The notes beneath the pieces are model-generated. The model was not told the DNA's origin. It worked only from the letters and a program-made list of their open reading frames with translations, and made no database searches. A stretch of DNA of 64,000 nucleotides from Symbiodinium natans (Eukaryota > Sar > Dinophyceae > Suessiales > Symbiodiniaceae), in NCBI GenBank assembly GCA_905221605.1, contig CAJNDS010001891.1:1-64000 (forward strand), read 5' to 3'. The translations under genes and the position numbers were made by a program. Each line of letters opens with the position of its first letter. Within the stretch, counting starts at the first letter, position 1. Of this stretch, positions 39,363 through 51,300 are shown one piece after another.

Positions 39363-41130
39363 TTAAACAAAAAGCACTTCGTTCTGGATATGGTGTGGCG
39401 CTACGGTTCGCGTGCCTGGTACAATGAACAATAGACTGTCGACAATGCTTTCGCTGCTAGACACTGACTGAGGCCACTGCCTACTGCAGACAGCGGGAGA
39501 ACATCCCTTCAAAAAGAGGGCGCTCCTACTTGAAGGTTCATGGGACTTAATAACCACTTATAACTGTACTTATAACCCTACTTATAATTGGGATAACCCC
39601 TATAAGGCCCTTTAGGGGTAATATAAGTCGGGTTATAAGTACAGTTATAATTGGTTAGTAAGTCCCATGAACCTTCAAGTACTTAGAGTCTGTCTTTGGA
39701 TGAGCATCTAGGATGGGCCTTAAACCCCTCTGAACAAATATTCCTAAACATAAGCCTCTTAAGCCCAACAAGGGAAAGCACAAAATATCCCAAGGGCCTA
39801 TCTAGGCATCGAAAAGTTAAGCAAATTTGAGTGATTTTGTACCGCGATAAAAACACTCAAATTTACTTGCCCTGCAAAAGAACTGATTCTTGAGTTGGAA
39901 AAACTCGGACCCCCCGCGTGTTCAGGCTTTAGCATGAAGCAGTCCGCCAGGCTGGCCCGTTCACAGGCACCTTTGGCCTGCCAGGGTTTAGGGTTTAGGG
40001 TTTAGGGCTTAGGGTTTAGGGTTTAGGGTTTAGGGTTTAGGGTTTAGGGTTTAGGGTTTAGGGTTTAGGGTTTAGGGTTCGAGTTTACGGTTTACGGTTT
40101 ACAGTTCACGGTTTAGGGTTTAGGGTTTAATGTTTAGGGTTCAGGGTTGAAGACATGCCCTCACAGAGCCCAGGCGCTACACCCCTTAAGGAAGACACGT
40201 AAGGCCATATAGGGGTCCTAATGATGACTTCAGGTATGTTTCTTGCCCTAAACCCTAAACCCTATTGGGCTCTTTGGCTCTGGCCCAATGCATGCAGGGC
40301 TGATTGTTTGCCTTGGTCAGCACCTTGTCCAACTGATACACCTGAGCCGGAAAGTTCACAAACAAACTCTTGGTTTAGGGTTTTGGGTTTAGGGTTTTAG
40401 GTTTAGGGTGATGGGCATGGGACTCCTCCAACGGAATGTAAGGGTCATACTAGGAGCATATTGAAGGGAACCTCTAATTAGGGGGGTACATCCCTCTGGG
40501 TCCAAGTTTCTCTCCGTTGACAGTTGAGTTAGGGGGAAAAGAGGGAGGGGATTCGGAAACTAGGGCGCTGCATCGTTTTAACAGCCGCGACACAAGAAGG
40601 GTTTAGGGTTTCGAGTTATCTGATGCATGGTTGCACAATAACAGACAATGCCATACCTCGATCACGAAACATTGCTAGCTGCGGGCAGATGCTACTAAAA
40701 TCATGTCCAGCCACTAAACTATACTGCACGTGGAACCCGTAGAACGTACAGTCTTTCGCTGCTTCCTAGGAATCTAGCATTCAAGACTCAAAATTACTTT
40801 CAGGATGCCCTTAGTACATCCTGTGCCCTGCACCGTGACCTCGGCAGTCACACCCCCAAAACCAAAACCCGAAAAGTCGGACTGCACACCCTCTCCCCCC
40901 ACATCTAATCTATACTCCCCTTAGAACCTTAATAAAATAAAACACAATATTGTTGATATCCTCTTGCGTTGTATATAAACAAAAACCCTAAACCCTAAAC
41001 CCTAAACCCTAAACCCTAAACCCTAAACCCCAGGGGGATATAGTAAACAGGAAACCGCCATGCTGGTGCCCCTGCCGGCCCTTAGCTGTGGGCGCCCAGA
41101 TGCTCGGGAGTGCTCTTCATTTTGCGCGTG
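39363..41130 (-). CDS. Minus-strand gene of unknown function
   Basis: Exons 5' to 3': SLVTRKMKSTPEHLG (about 41,072-41,125), VTAEVTVQGTGCTKGILK (40,797-40,852, GTAATT donor), SLFVNFPAQVYQLDKVLTKA ... CMHWARA (40,283-40,372, next to family E), AKGACERASLADCFMLKPEH ... SSFAGQ (39,870-39,985), a 25-nt microexon (39,683-39,707) squeezed between family B and family F elements, and a terminal exon 39,363-39,528: SALFLKGCSPAVCSRQWPQS ... APHHIQNEVLFV then TAA. The microexon and the terminal exon join in frame (..AHPKTDSKSALF..). Family unknown. Confidence 0.5.
39529..39679. mobile_element. Family F element, enlarged, intron of the 39.4-41.1 kb gene
   Basis: CTTGAAGGTTCATGGGACTT pairs with AGTCCCATGAACCTTCAAG; long inner arms pair too. 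The minus-strand donor GTACTTG and acceptor GTAG lie at its two ends. Confidence 0.85.
39708..39805. mobile_element. Family B element, perfect 4-bp duplication
   Basis: GCAT at 39,704-39,707 and 39,806-39,809 flank CTAGGATGGGCC ... GGGCCTATCTAG. One side abuts the 25-nt microexon. Confidence 0.9.
39983..40145 (+). repeat. Interstitial telomeric array (TTTAGGG) with variants
   Basis: About 14 perfect units, then TTTACGG variants. Confidence 0.95.
40158..40272. mobile_element. Family E element with telomeric insert
   Basis: Family E blocks AGAGCCCAGG ... CAGGTATGTTTCTTG are followed by two to three CCCTAAA units (40,243-40,262), then ATTGGGCTCTTTGG. The 30,580-30,690 copy lacks the repeats at that point. 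Next to the exon SLFVNFPAQ... Confidence 0.8.
40915..41048. mobile_element. Family I element with telomeric insert
   Basis: ACTCCCCTTAGAACCTTAAT ... GATATCCTCTTGCGTTGTAT ... AACAAAA, then seven CCCTAAA units (40,985-41,030), then GGGGGATATAG. The 63,452-63,552 copy has AGTAAAAAAAGTCCCAAG in place of the array. Confidence 0.85.
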
Positions 41131-41272
41131 ACCAGGCTGCGACCTAAACCCTAAACCCTAAACCCTAAACCCTAAACCCCAAACCCTAAACCCTAAACCC
41201 CAAACCCCAAACCCTAGACCCTAAACCCTAAACCCTAAACCCTTGCGACCTAAGGCACGTTGCCTACCTCAA

Positions 41273-44200
41273 CTACCTCTTTGATGGCTTCCTCACAACA
41301 CCCGACTTGGGCTTTGCCGCGGGCTTGACACGTGCCTTGGCTTTCGCTTTGGCGTTGGCTCTTGATGTCTGTGGAGGAACATCCACTCTGCCCAACTGTT
41401 CTCGCACGTTTCGGCTGTCACCGCCATCTCGTCGATGACCCCAAGATACAACAGAACCATCCTGGGTAGCCCATGTAACAATATCATACGAAAGGACCCT
41501 GTATAATAAACCTTGAACCCCAACAAAAAAAAAAAAGGGTACCACTGGCTGCCAAGCATCGGTGCGAATTGCCGCAAAGGCGCGATGGGTGGCTTTGATG
41601 CATTTGACCTTCTGGAGCTGGCTCTGTACTGCACTGCTGTCACCACCGTGACCCTTGTCCTCAAAGGAACTTACAATCTTCGCTGCTTCTTAGGAACTAC
41701 CCAGACCTTCCAAAAGACCCTTTAAAACACGGGTCTATTCCCATAAAACCATAAAAGTGTACGCTTTTATAAATGCCTTAACATAAACGCTTGTTGGGTC
41801 TAACATAAACGCTTGTTGCTCATATTATAAAGGCTTATTCGTTTTTTTGTGGTGCATAGGCACCTTGACACAGGGAGGGAGGGAGGATCCGACAGGACCA
41901 GATTCTTGTGCACCAAGTTGGGCATGGCATGTGTTTTTGTCGTGCACGGCTTAGGGTTTAGGGTTTAGGGTTTAAGGTTCAGGGTTTAGGGTTTAGGGTT
42001 TAGGGTTTAGGGTTTAGGGGAAGCTCAAAAATTTCTCGTCTCAAGCATTCAAGAAGAGTCGTGCAGCTTGCCTGACTGCCTGACCTGTCCAAGGACTGAT
42101 CGGCAGGGAAGGTTTCAGGTTCACGCTGTATCTGCAGGAATTTTGCAGGGTGCCAAGGGGATCCCGGCAAATTTTGACCCGCAAATGGTGTTCCTGCCCT
42201 TTTCCGTTGTGTGCGGTATTTGCAGAACCTTTGCAGGGTGTCAAGGGGATCCCGGCAAATTTTGACCGGCAAAGTTGCTCCTACCCTTTTCCGTTTTGTG
42301 TGGTATTTGCAGGAGTTTTTTGCAGGGTGCCAAGGGGATCCCGGCAAATTTTGACCCACAAATGGTGTTCCTGCCCTTTTCCGTTTTGTGTGGTATTTGC
42401 AGGACTTTTGCAGGTCGCCAAGGGGATTCCGGCAAATTTTGACCCGCAAATGGTGTTCCTGCCCTTTTCCGTTTTGTGTGTGTTGTTGAGATCCCGGAGA
42501 ATGTTGATTCGCAAATGGTTTTCCTGCCCTTTTCCGTTTTGTTTAATATGTGCAGACCTTTTGCAGGGTGCCAAGAGGATCCCGGCAAATCTTGACCGGC
42601 AAAGTTGTTCCTACCCTTTTCAGTTTTGTCTGGTATTTGCAGGACTTTTGCAGGGTGTCAAGGGGATCCCGGCAAATTCTGACCGGCAAAGTTGTTCCTA
42701 CCCATTTCCGTTTTGTGGTATTTGCAGGACTTTTGCACGGTGCCAAGGGGATCCCGGCAAATTTTGACCCGCAAATGTTGTTCCTACCCTTTTCCGTTTT
42801 GTGTGGTATTTGCAGGACTTCTGCAGGGCGCCAAGGGATCCCGGCAAATTTTGACCCGCAAATGGTGTTCCTGCCCTTTTCCGTTTTGCGTGGTATTTGC
42901 AGGAGGTTTGCAGGGCGCCAAGGGGATCCCGGCAAATTTTGACCGGCAATGTTGTTCCTACCCTTTTGCGTTTTGTGTGGATTTTGCATGGCCAGACTTG
43001 AGAACACTGCTTGCGATTGTCATTCTGGGGGTTCAGTTTTCAGGACACTGCTTGCGAGTTGTTATTTTGGCAGCTCAGTTTCCGGAAATCTTAAGGGTGA
43101 CACTGCTTGCGATTTGTCATTTTGGGAGCTCATTTTGCAAAAAACTTAAAGGGTACACTGCTTGCGATTTGTTACTTTGGAAGCTCAGTGCTCCAAAAAT
43201 TTGAGGGGGACACTGCTTGCGATTTATCATTTTGGAAGCTCAGTTTTCCAAAAACTTGAGGGGGACACTGCTTGCGATTTGTCATTTTGGAAGTTCAGTT
43301 TTGCAAAAACTTACGGCGGACACTTGCGAATTGTCATTTTGGGAGCTCAGTTTTCCAAAGGCTTAAGGGGGACACTGCTTGCGATCATTTTGGGAGCCCA
43401 GTGCTCCAAAAACTTGAGGGGGACACTGGTTGCGATTTGTCATTTTGGAAGTTCAGTTTTGCAAAAACTTAAGGGGGACACTGCTTGCGATTTGTCATTT
43501 TGGGAGTTCAGTTTTCGGGGCACGGCTTGCGACTTGTCATTTTGGGAGCTCAGTTTTCCAAAAGCTTAAGGGGGACACTGCTTGCGGTTTGTCATTTTGG
43601 GAGCTCAGTTTTCCAACCCCACCCCCGCCAACCCGCCCTCCCCCGACGCCCCTTCGTTTTTGCACTCGTGCAAAAATGGTCCTGTTTTTTGCATGTCGAA
43701 TACCCTAAACCCTAAACCCTAAACCCGAAAAAAAACTATTTAAGTACTTTCAATATTTTAACTGGTCGGAATTTCAGGCATGCATTGGGACCTGCTCAAG
43801 CTCAAATGTGCACAAAACCTAGGTCTTCGACTAATTCCGGTTTTGGGAGCCAGGAAGGAACAGCACAAATTCCTCGACGGGCGGGCGCTTTTTGGAGCGA
43901 GGATTTTTTTTGTCAATTTGTCTGGTTTTTTTTTTGTGATTTTTTTTGTTTTTCCTTGCTTTTCTTTTGGTTTTCTGAACATGCCCTCTGGTTCTGCCTA
44001 TCCTCCTCCTCTGGTTGGAATTCTTTTCTGTGTATTTTCCTGATTTTTTTGGTGAATTTTGCTGGTTTTCAGCTTCCGCAGGCTCCTCAGCAGTACCGCA
44101 TGTCCGGAACCTGACCACATCTAATGACCCTTGGGGTAGCAACCCCGCCCCCCCAAAAAAAACATAATGCAAACATGGTGCTCGCATGATGGGTTTGGAC

Positions 44201-46605
44201 GGGATTCTTATTGTCTTAAAGCAAGCTTGAGCGCCTTCAAAAAGCCGGGGGGGTTTGGGGCCCCCCACTCCCCCCCCCCCATTTGCAAAGCGATGTTCGC
44301 AAAATGAGTTTTGGGAGCGGTTCGTTGAACTAAAGACTAAAAGCACGCTTGCACACCGGGAATTCCCCCCCCCCCCATTTGCAGACACAATCCCGCAAGA
44401 TGAGTTTTGCAAGGGATTCGTATGAACCAGAAGCACGCTTGGGCGGCTTATAAAAAAGCGGGGGGATTGGGGGGGGCGCAGCCCCCCCCCCCCATTTGCA
44501 AACACAATAGTTTTCAAATGGGATTTGTTTGATCTAACAGCTAGGCAAAAACAACATCGGACCCCGGCTAGAGCCGTAATCCCTTACCTCAAACACTCAA
44601 ACCCTAAACCCTAATTACAAACCTAAATCCTTCGGGTTTACTACTGCCCGGCCGCTGTGCCGAAGGGCGTTTGTTGTATCCTCACAGGTTCCACATACGG
44701 GTTTCGGGGGTCTAGGGTTTATGGTCTAAGGCGTAGGGTCTTTAGGGTCAACCAAGAACGTGCGAAGCGAGCGGAACCCTAAACTCCTTCCATCCTTCCT
44801 TTCTTCCTTTCTTTCTTTTTTATTTTATGTGTTTCGTTCGTGTTTTTCGGTATTTCTTGCTTTCTTGCTCTCTTTATTTCTTTCTCTCGTTCTTTTTTTC
44901 TTTGTTCCTTTCTTTCTTCCTCACTTCCTTCCTTTATTTCTTTATTTATTTTATTATTCTGTCTTGCTGTGTGTCTTTCTTTCCTTTATTCCTCTGTTCC
45001 TTCCTTTGCTTTTTTCTTTCTTGCTTTCTTGCTGTCGTTGTTTCTCTCTTTCTTTCTTGTGTTTTTCTTTATTCCGTTCTTTCTTCCTCCATTCCTGCCT
45101 TTCCTTTTTGCTTTCTCTCTTTCTCTTTCTTTCTTTCTGTCTTTCTTTCTAGTCCTGCCTGTCTTTCTTTCTTTCTTGATTTTCTGTCTTTCTTTCTATT
45201 CCTGCCTTTCTTTCTTTCTGTATTTCTTTCTATCTTTCTTTCTATTCCTGCCTGTGTTTCTTTCTTTCTTGCAGTCTTTCTTTCCATTCCTGCCTTTCTT
45301 TCTTTGTTTCCTTATTTGTTCTTCCTCTTGCTTCCTTCCTTTCTGTCTTTCTTTGTTTCTTTCTTTCTTCCTGTGTTCCTGCCTTCCTGCCTTCCTTCCT
45401 TTCTTTCGTGCCTTACATTTGACAAAAAAACAGGAAAAACACAAAAACACCAGAAAAAATCACCAAAAAAATAAGGTACCCGCGCTTTTTTATCGAACAA
45501 CATTAGCAGGAACTGCAAAGGGCAGAAGACGCAGGATTTAGGGTTAAGGGTTTAGGGTTGAGGGTTAAGAGTTCAGCGGTAAGGGTTGAGGGCTTAGGGT
45601 GAAGGCTAAGGGTTCAGGGCATGCAGCTCAAAAGGTGGATGCCGACGGACATGGATGCTACCAAGAATGGACGTTCCCAAGCCCCCCCCCGCCCCTCCCA
45701 ATCGCACGGACTGGTAACACGGACGTAGAGAGGGCAGCGTTTGAGTGGAGGGGTCGGGACGTTTAAGGGTCCCAGGGGGTTTTGGATTGGAGTGGCATTT
45801 ACACGAACCCCGGCATGCCTTCAAGTGCGGCGTAACGCTTGGGCGGAAGGCTAAACCAGGCGCAGTATGCAGACGACGAGACCGCCGAAACCCCCAAACC
45901 TATGCCTTAAACCCATAGCGCCCAAACCCTAAGCCCGGAACCCCGAACCCAAAACCCCGAAACTTAAACCAAAACCACACAACCCCCAAAGTCCAAGCAA
46001 TTCAATCCCTCAACCCCCCAAATCCCAAACCCCAAAGCCGAAACCCGGCTGCTGGTTCTTTTTTCGTGTTTTCATTGGTTTCTCCGTATTTTCTACGGTT
46101 TTAGGTGAGAATAAAGCCCTAAACCCTAAACCCTCAACCGTGGAAAACACGAAAAAAAACAGGAAAATACGAGAAAAAAACCTGGACCCCCTAAACCCTG
46201 TACCCTAAACCTTAAAACAGTTAAACCCTCACAGTAAGCCCGTAATCCGAATCCCTAAACCAAACCCTAAACCCTAAACCATAGACCCAAAACCCGAAAC
46301 ACAAAAAGTGAGAGACAGAGAGAGAGAGCGAGATAGAGAGCTGGAAGGATGGAAGGAAGATAGAAAGAAAGAAAAAATAATGGTTGCTTGCTTCCTTCAT
46401 TTCTACTCCACACGTCTCCCTCTCTCTCTTGCTCTTTCTCTTTCTCTTTCTCTTTCTCTTTCTTTCCCTTTCTCTTTCTCTTTATCTTTCCCTTTCCCTT
46501 TCCCTTTCTCTTTCTCTTTATCTTTCTCTTTCTCTCTGTCTTTCGCTCTCTCTCTCTCTCTTTATCGCTCTCTCTCTCTCTCTCTTCCTCTCTCTCTCTC
46601 TCTCC

Positions 46606-46648
<43 letters not shown>

Positions 46649-48101
46649 TCTCTTTCTCTCTCTCTCTCTCTTTTTCTCTTTCTCTTTTTCTCTTTCTCTC
46701 TTTCTCTTTCTCTCTCCCTCTATCTCTCTATCTCTCTATCTCTCTATCTCTCTATCTCTCTATCTCTCTATCTCTCTATCTCTCTATCTCTCTATCTCTC
46801 TATCTCTCTATGTCTCTATCTCTCTATCTCTCTTTCTCTCTTGCTCTCTTGCTCTCTTGCTCTCTTTCTCTCTTTCTCTCTTTCTCTCTTTCTCTCTTTC
46901 TCTCTTTCTCTCTTTCTCTCTTTCTCTCTTTCTCTCTTTCTCTCTTTCTCTCTTTCTCTCTTTCTCTCTTTCTCTCTTTCTCTCTTTCTCTCTTTCTTTC
47001 TTTCTTTCTTGGGGGCGTGGGGGCGAACCCCCTGGCTGTGCGCCTGCCCCGGTATTCTCTCTTTCTCTCTTTCTCTCTTTCTCTCTTTCTCTCTTTCTCT
47101 CTTTCTCTCTTTCTCTCGTTCTCTCGTTCTCTCGTTCTCTCTTTCTCTCTTTCTCTCTTTCTCTCTTTCTCTCTTTCTCTCTTTCTCTCTTTCTATCTTT
47201 CTCTCTTTCTCTCTTTCTCTCTTTCTCTCTTTCTCTCTTTCTCTCTTTCGCTCTTTCTCTCTTTCTCTCTTTCTCTCTTTCTCTCTTTCTCTCTTTCTCT
47301 CTTTCTCTCTTTCTCTCTTTCTCTCTCTCTCTTCCTCTCTCTCTCTCTCTGCCTCTGCCTCTCTCTCTCTGCCTCTCTTTCTCTCTCTGTCTCTTCTTCG
47401 TTCTCTCTCTCTCTCTCTTTCTTTCTCTCTCTCTCTCTCTCTTTCTCTCTCTTTCTCGTTTTCTCTCTTTGTCTCTCTCTCTCTCTCGATTTCTTTCTTT
47501 CTTTCTCTTTCTTTCCCTCTCTTTCTCCATCTATCTCTCTTTCTCTCTCTATCTCTTTCTCTTGCCCTCTCTCTCTCTCTCTCTCTCTCTGTCTGTCGTT
47601 CTCTTTCTCTCTTCTTCTTCTGCTACGGGGCCTGAGGAAGGGTCTCCCCCTCCCCACGCACTGGGCGCGCCCAGCCACGCAGTCCGGTTTCTTTGTGATA
47701 TTGGACCCCGAAGAGCCGACGAGCATGTTCCCCCGTTCGGTTACATCTGCTCGTCTGCTTGTGTCTCTTCGGTGTGACACTATCGAGCTTGTTCCCACAC
47801 CGTCCCTCACCTGCACAGCTAAACTGAGACCGACCACTTCATCGCTCGATATCCGCCTCTCGTCGCGGTCCGTGCACCCCCATCTACCCGATCAATACAT
47901 CATCTCGGACCCCCATCAAAACTAGCCGCGCTCTAATTCCACCTTAAGACTAAGGGTTAGCCCGTCCTGGACCCTCTGTGGCGTGGTGTGTCTATGATCC
48001 CCACAGTCCCTTCGGTGTCCACTTGACTTCGACTTTATTCCGACCCCTATTTCCAATCCTTTCCCCTCTCCCTCTCCCTCTCCCTCTCCCTCTCTCCCTC
48101 C

Positions 48102-48149
<48 letters not shown>

Positions 48150-48279
48150 CTTTTTCTTTATTTCTCTCATTTCTCTCCCTCTCTCTCTCTCTCTCTATTC
48201 TTCTCTCTCTTCTTCTTCTTCTTTTCTTCTTCTTCTTCTTCTTCTTCTTCGGGGCTTGAGGGGAGTGACCCCGCTATTC

Positions 48280-48311
<32 letters not shown>

Positions 48312-51300
48312 TTCTCTTTCTCGTTCTCGTTCTCGTTCTCTTTTCTTTTTCCCTTTCTCTTTCTCTTTCTCTTTCTCTCTCTCTCTCTCTCTGTCTCTGT
48401 CTCTTTCTCTTTCTCTTCCTGTTTCTCTCTCTCTCTCTCTCTCGCTTTCTGTCTTTCTCATTCTCTCTCTCTCTCTCTCTCGCTCTCTCTCGCTCTCGCT
48501 CTCGCTCTCCCCCTCACCCCCTCTCTCTCTCTCTCTCTCTCTCCCTGGTCTGGGGGCTGCTGGGCTTGTCAGCACTGCAGAAACCCAAAAAAGCATCAGC
48601 CAATAACAACATATATATATATATATACTAGGAATAAAAAAACATTGAGAAGAAGTGAAAAAAAAAAAAAACGCCCCGCCGACCCTTTGCGTCAGGAGCA
48701 TCATGGTCGGCATCCAGAGAACCGAGGCCGAGATCGAGGGGAAGGGAGGAAGAATGAATGAGTAATGAGTAATGGCTGTGTGACCATCGCACACCATGCC
48801 CGAAGACGTTCAAACAATCACAGGGGCCCTAGCCTGCAACATCCAGCCATGGAAGATATGAGCCAGGCATCGCAGGAGAGCAGCACCAAGAAGAATGCGG
48901 AAGAAAAATATCCATGCCTCCAGGCGATGGCCTACTTGGATTGGCTTGACAAGCACAGGGATGGCAAGGATGAATCGCAGGACACTGATCCCCAGGTCAC
49001 GGAGATTAAGAAGATAGATGAAGATGAGAAGAACGAAGGTGAATCGCCGGACCCTGATGGTGAAAGTGAGGCAGCGATGACAGTCGTATCTTGGGCCAGC
49101 CGACGCCCAAGAAACGAAAGATTTAGAAGGCTTGACCAAAAATGGAACGGTGTGTTTCTGGAATCGCTTCCAGGCAAAAGAAGTGTCTGCAAGCTTGCTA
49201 GGCTGGAGCTGTTTCAATTGACTTGCAAGCATGCATAAATTTCGATTCCCATGTAGCCGTTTTTGCTTTCAAGCCCCACCTCCTCCCGTCGACAAAGAGA
49301 GCACAGTGCAGATGATGCTGTCCTTGCTGTTTGTGAACACATGCTTGGCCATGTGTGAGGTTGGCATGGTTGCTGCAAAGCTGAAACCCAAGGCCAAGAG
49401 CAAGGACAGCCCATGCCCAGGATCAAAAGGAGAAGCCCACGACGCCCAACAAAAGGGTGAACGGGAAGTCGAAACATTTCTCTTGCGCTGAGCAGTTCTG
49501 ACCTTCGAGTGCAGCTTCGAAGTTGCCCTGTAGAAAATGCTGCTTGCAACATCTGCAACATGCCTAACTTTTTCCCCAACTTTGTTTTGCAGTTTGGCAG
49601 CCGCCTTGATCTGTCAGGCACCGAAGAACGACGAGCAGTGAGATCGGCCGGGGAAGTGCTGGAAAAATCAGTTCTGCTTGTGCGCCTGCTTGGAAGTTTA
49701 TCACCTGGAGATTTCCATTGCTGAGTTCTCTGTGCCACATTTGGACTCAAGGTGAAAACAGGGCCCTGCTGTGGTCAAGTGAGACTGCGACTGGAAGGAA
49801 GGGAGGAACCGATTACGATTGCTTGTATACTGTAAGTTTTCGGGTTTCTGGCTTGTGGTCTATAAAAACACTACATATATGAAAAATAAAACCCAACAGC
49901 ATTTTTCGAAATACTGTTGAAATAGAAACACCTGTTGCCTCTAACATAAAAGCTGGTTGTCTCTAACATAAACGCCTGTTGAAACAACAGACCCTTAACA
50001 TAACAGCTTATTGTTTTCGCAAAAGTCTCTTGCAAGGGCTTAAAGCTGACATAAGGGTCTATTGGAAGGTCATGGTATCGTACCCAAAAAATAAAAATAT
50101 TCCAAAGTATCTCTAAGTGTCTCCCCAAGTAACAACGGTCCCATCTTCACGAATCGCCGCGAAAGCGCAGCGGTTTGATTGTATGGCTTTGATGTTTGTC
50201 AGCTGCTGCTGGACTGCGCATCTGTCACCTCCATCACGCGGGTTTCCCCAGGTCACAACGGAGTCATCGGAGCGGATCGCAGCAAACGCGCGATCGGTCC
50301 GCTGAATGTGCAGAACATCTCTCAGTTCATCTCGCAGCGGTTGCGGGACAGCACAGCCCCAAAACTCCACAGTTCCATCCCGCTGGATCAGCGCCACTGA
50401 AGCTTTGTCGAGGCTCTGCATCTTGGTTCCAAAATCCGGAACCTTCAAAACAGCGTTGCCTTGGCGTGACGTCAAGCGCAGCGCCAGGCACCCATCCTCC
50501 GTGGCAGCAACCCATCGGTAAGGATCACTCAAATAAAAATACTCGATGTTGTCAAGTCCGGTTTCGTGTACGGCACTATCGAGGCCATCCCAAACCACAA
50601 TCCGGCCCAGGGCCGTGATGGCAGCAAAAGCGAAGTTTCCTTGTCCGCCGGCTATCTTCCGAACGTTCTCAAGCTCATGGCGCACATCGGTGCAGTCGCC
50701 CCCGCACTCCTCGTCACCCCACGTCACCACGCGCCCATCTGCACGCAAAGCTGCGAAAGCCCTCATGGTCGATTGGATCTGCTTGACATCATGAAGCTGA
50801 TCACTCACCAAACTGCAGTCACCGCCTGCCTCTGGATCACCCCAAGCCACCACACGTCCGTCCTCTGTGATCGCAGCGAAGGCATCCATATTCGCTTGTA
50901 TCTGGTTCACATGTCGGAGTTGGCTCCGGACTCTGGAGCTGTCACCCCCGAGTCCTCTGCAGCCCCAGGTCACCACAGAGCCATCACGTCGAATGGCAGC
51001 AAAGGCTGCTCCTGCTGCCTTGATTTGAACCACGTCCCGTAGATCTTCTTGAACTGCACGAGAATCACCACCAGAATCAGGGTCCCCCCAGGTCACTACA
51101 GAGCCATCCGGGCGAATGAAAGCAAAGGCAGCCTCGGTTGCCACCAGAGCTCCTTCCTGCACCAGGGCGGTGACAACGTCGCCATCGCTAAGGCCTGCGC
51201 TTTCCAGAGAAGCAGAACCCTGTAGCAGGACACCAGCGGTAGTGATGAGCTTTCCAATGCTGTTGTTGAGCATGTCTTGGGCCCTCTTTCGTAAGGTGTC

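Larger units (their letters stand above)
41660..50121. mobile_element. 8.46-kb block between GACA repeats inside the RCC1-type gene
   Basis: On the minus strand GACA ends the intron's left edge (50,121-50,118) and GACA opens exon 2 (41,659-41,656). Near the ends GGGTCTATTGGAAGGTC (50,061-50,077, plus) and its inverse GACCTTCCAAAAGACCC (41,704-41,720, plus) match at 16 of 17 positions. Both sides also hold copies of TAACATAAACGC(C/T)TGTTG. It encloses two satellites, GC-rich tandem repeats, pyrimidine tracts and a plus-strand gene. It could be one large transposon or a small introner enlarged by later insertions. Confidence 0.55.

Noticed and set aside
42000-43715. Overlapping ORFs of up to 205 codons on both strands
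   Set aside because: They repeat with the satellite unit in several frames at once, as expected of tandem DNA without codon constraint.
43831-44517. 228-codon minus-strand ORF with ANGGGG blocks
   Set aside because: It spans a GC-rich tandem repeat and poly-C runs; the Lys-rich end lies in a T-rich tract.
44760-45541. Phe/Leu/Ser-rich ORFs of 130-233 codons and Lys/Arg-rich ORFs opposite
   Set aside because: They follow a TTTC-type tract; the opposite strand is simply its purine complement.
46308-47925. Plus-strand ORFs of over 400 codons rich in Ser, Leu and Phe
   Set aside because: They are translations of a pyrimidine microsatellite, open in all three frames, with no start context, splice sites or codon signal.
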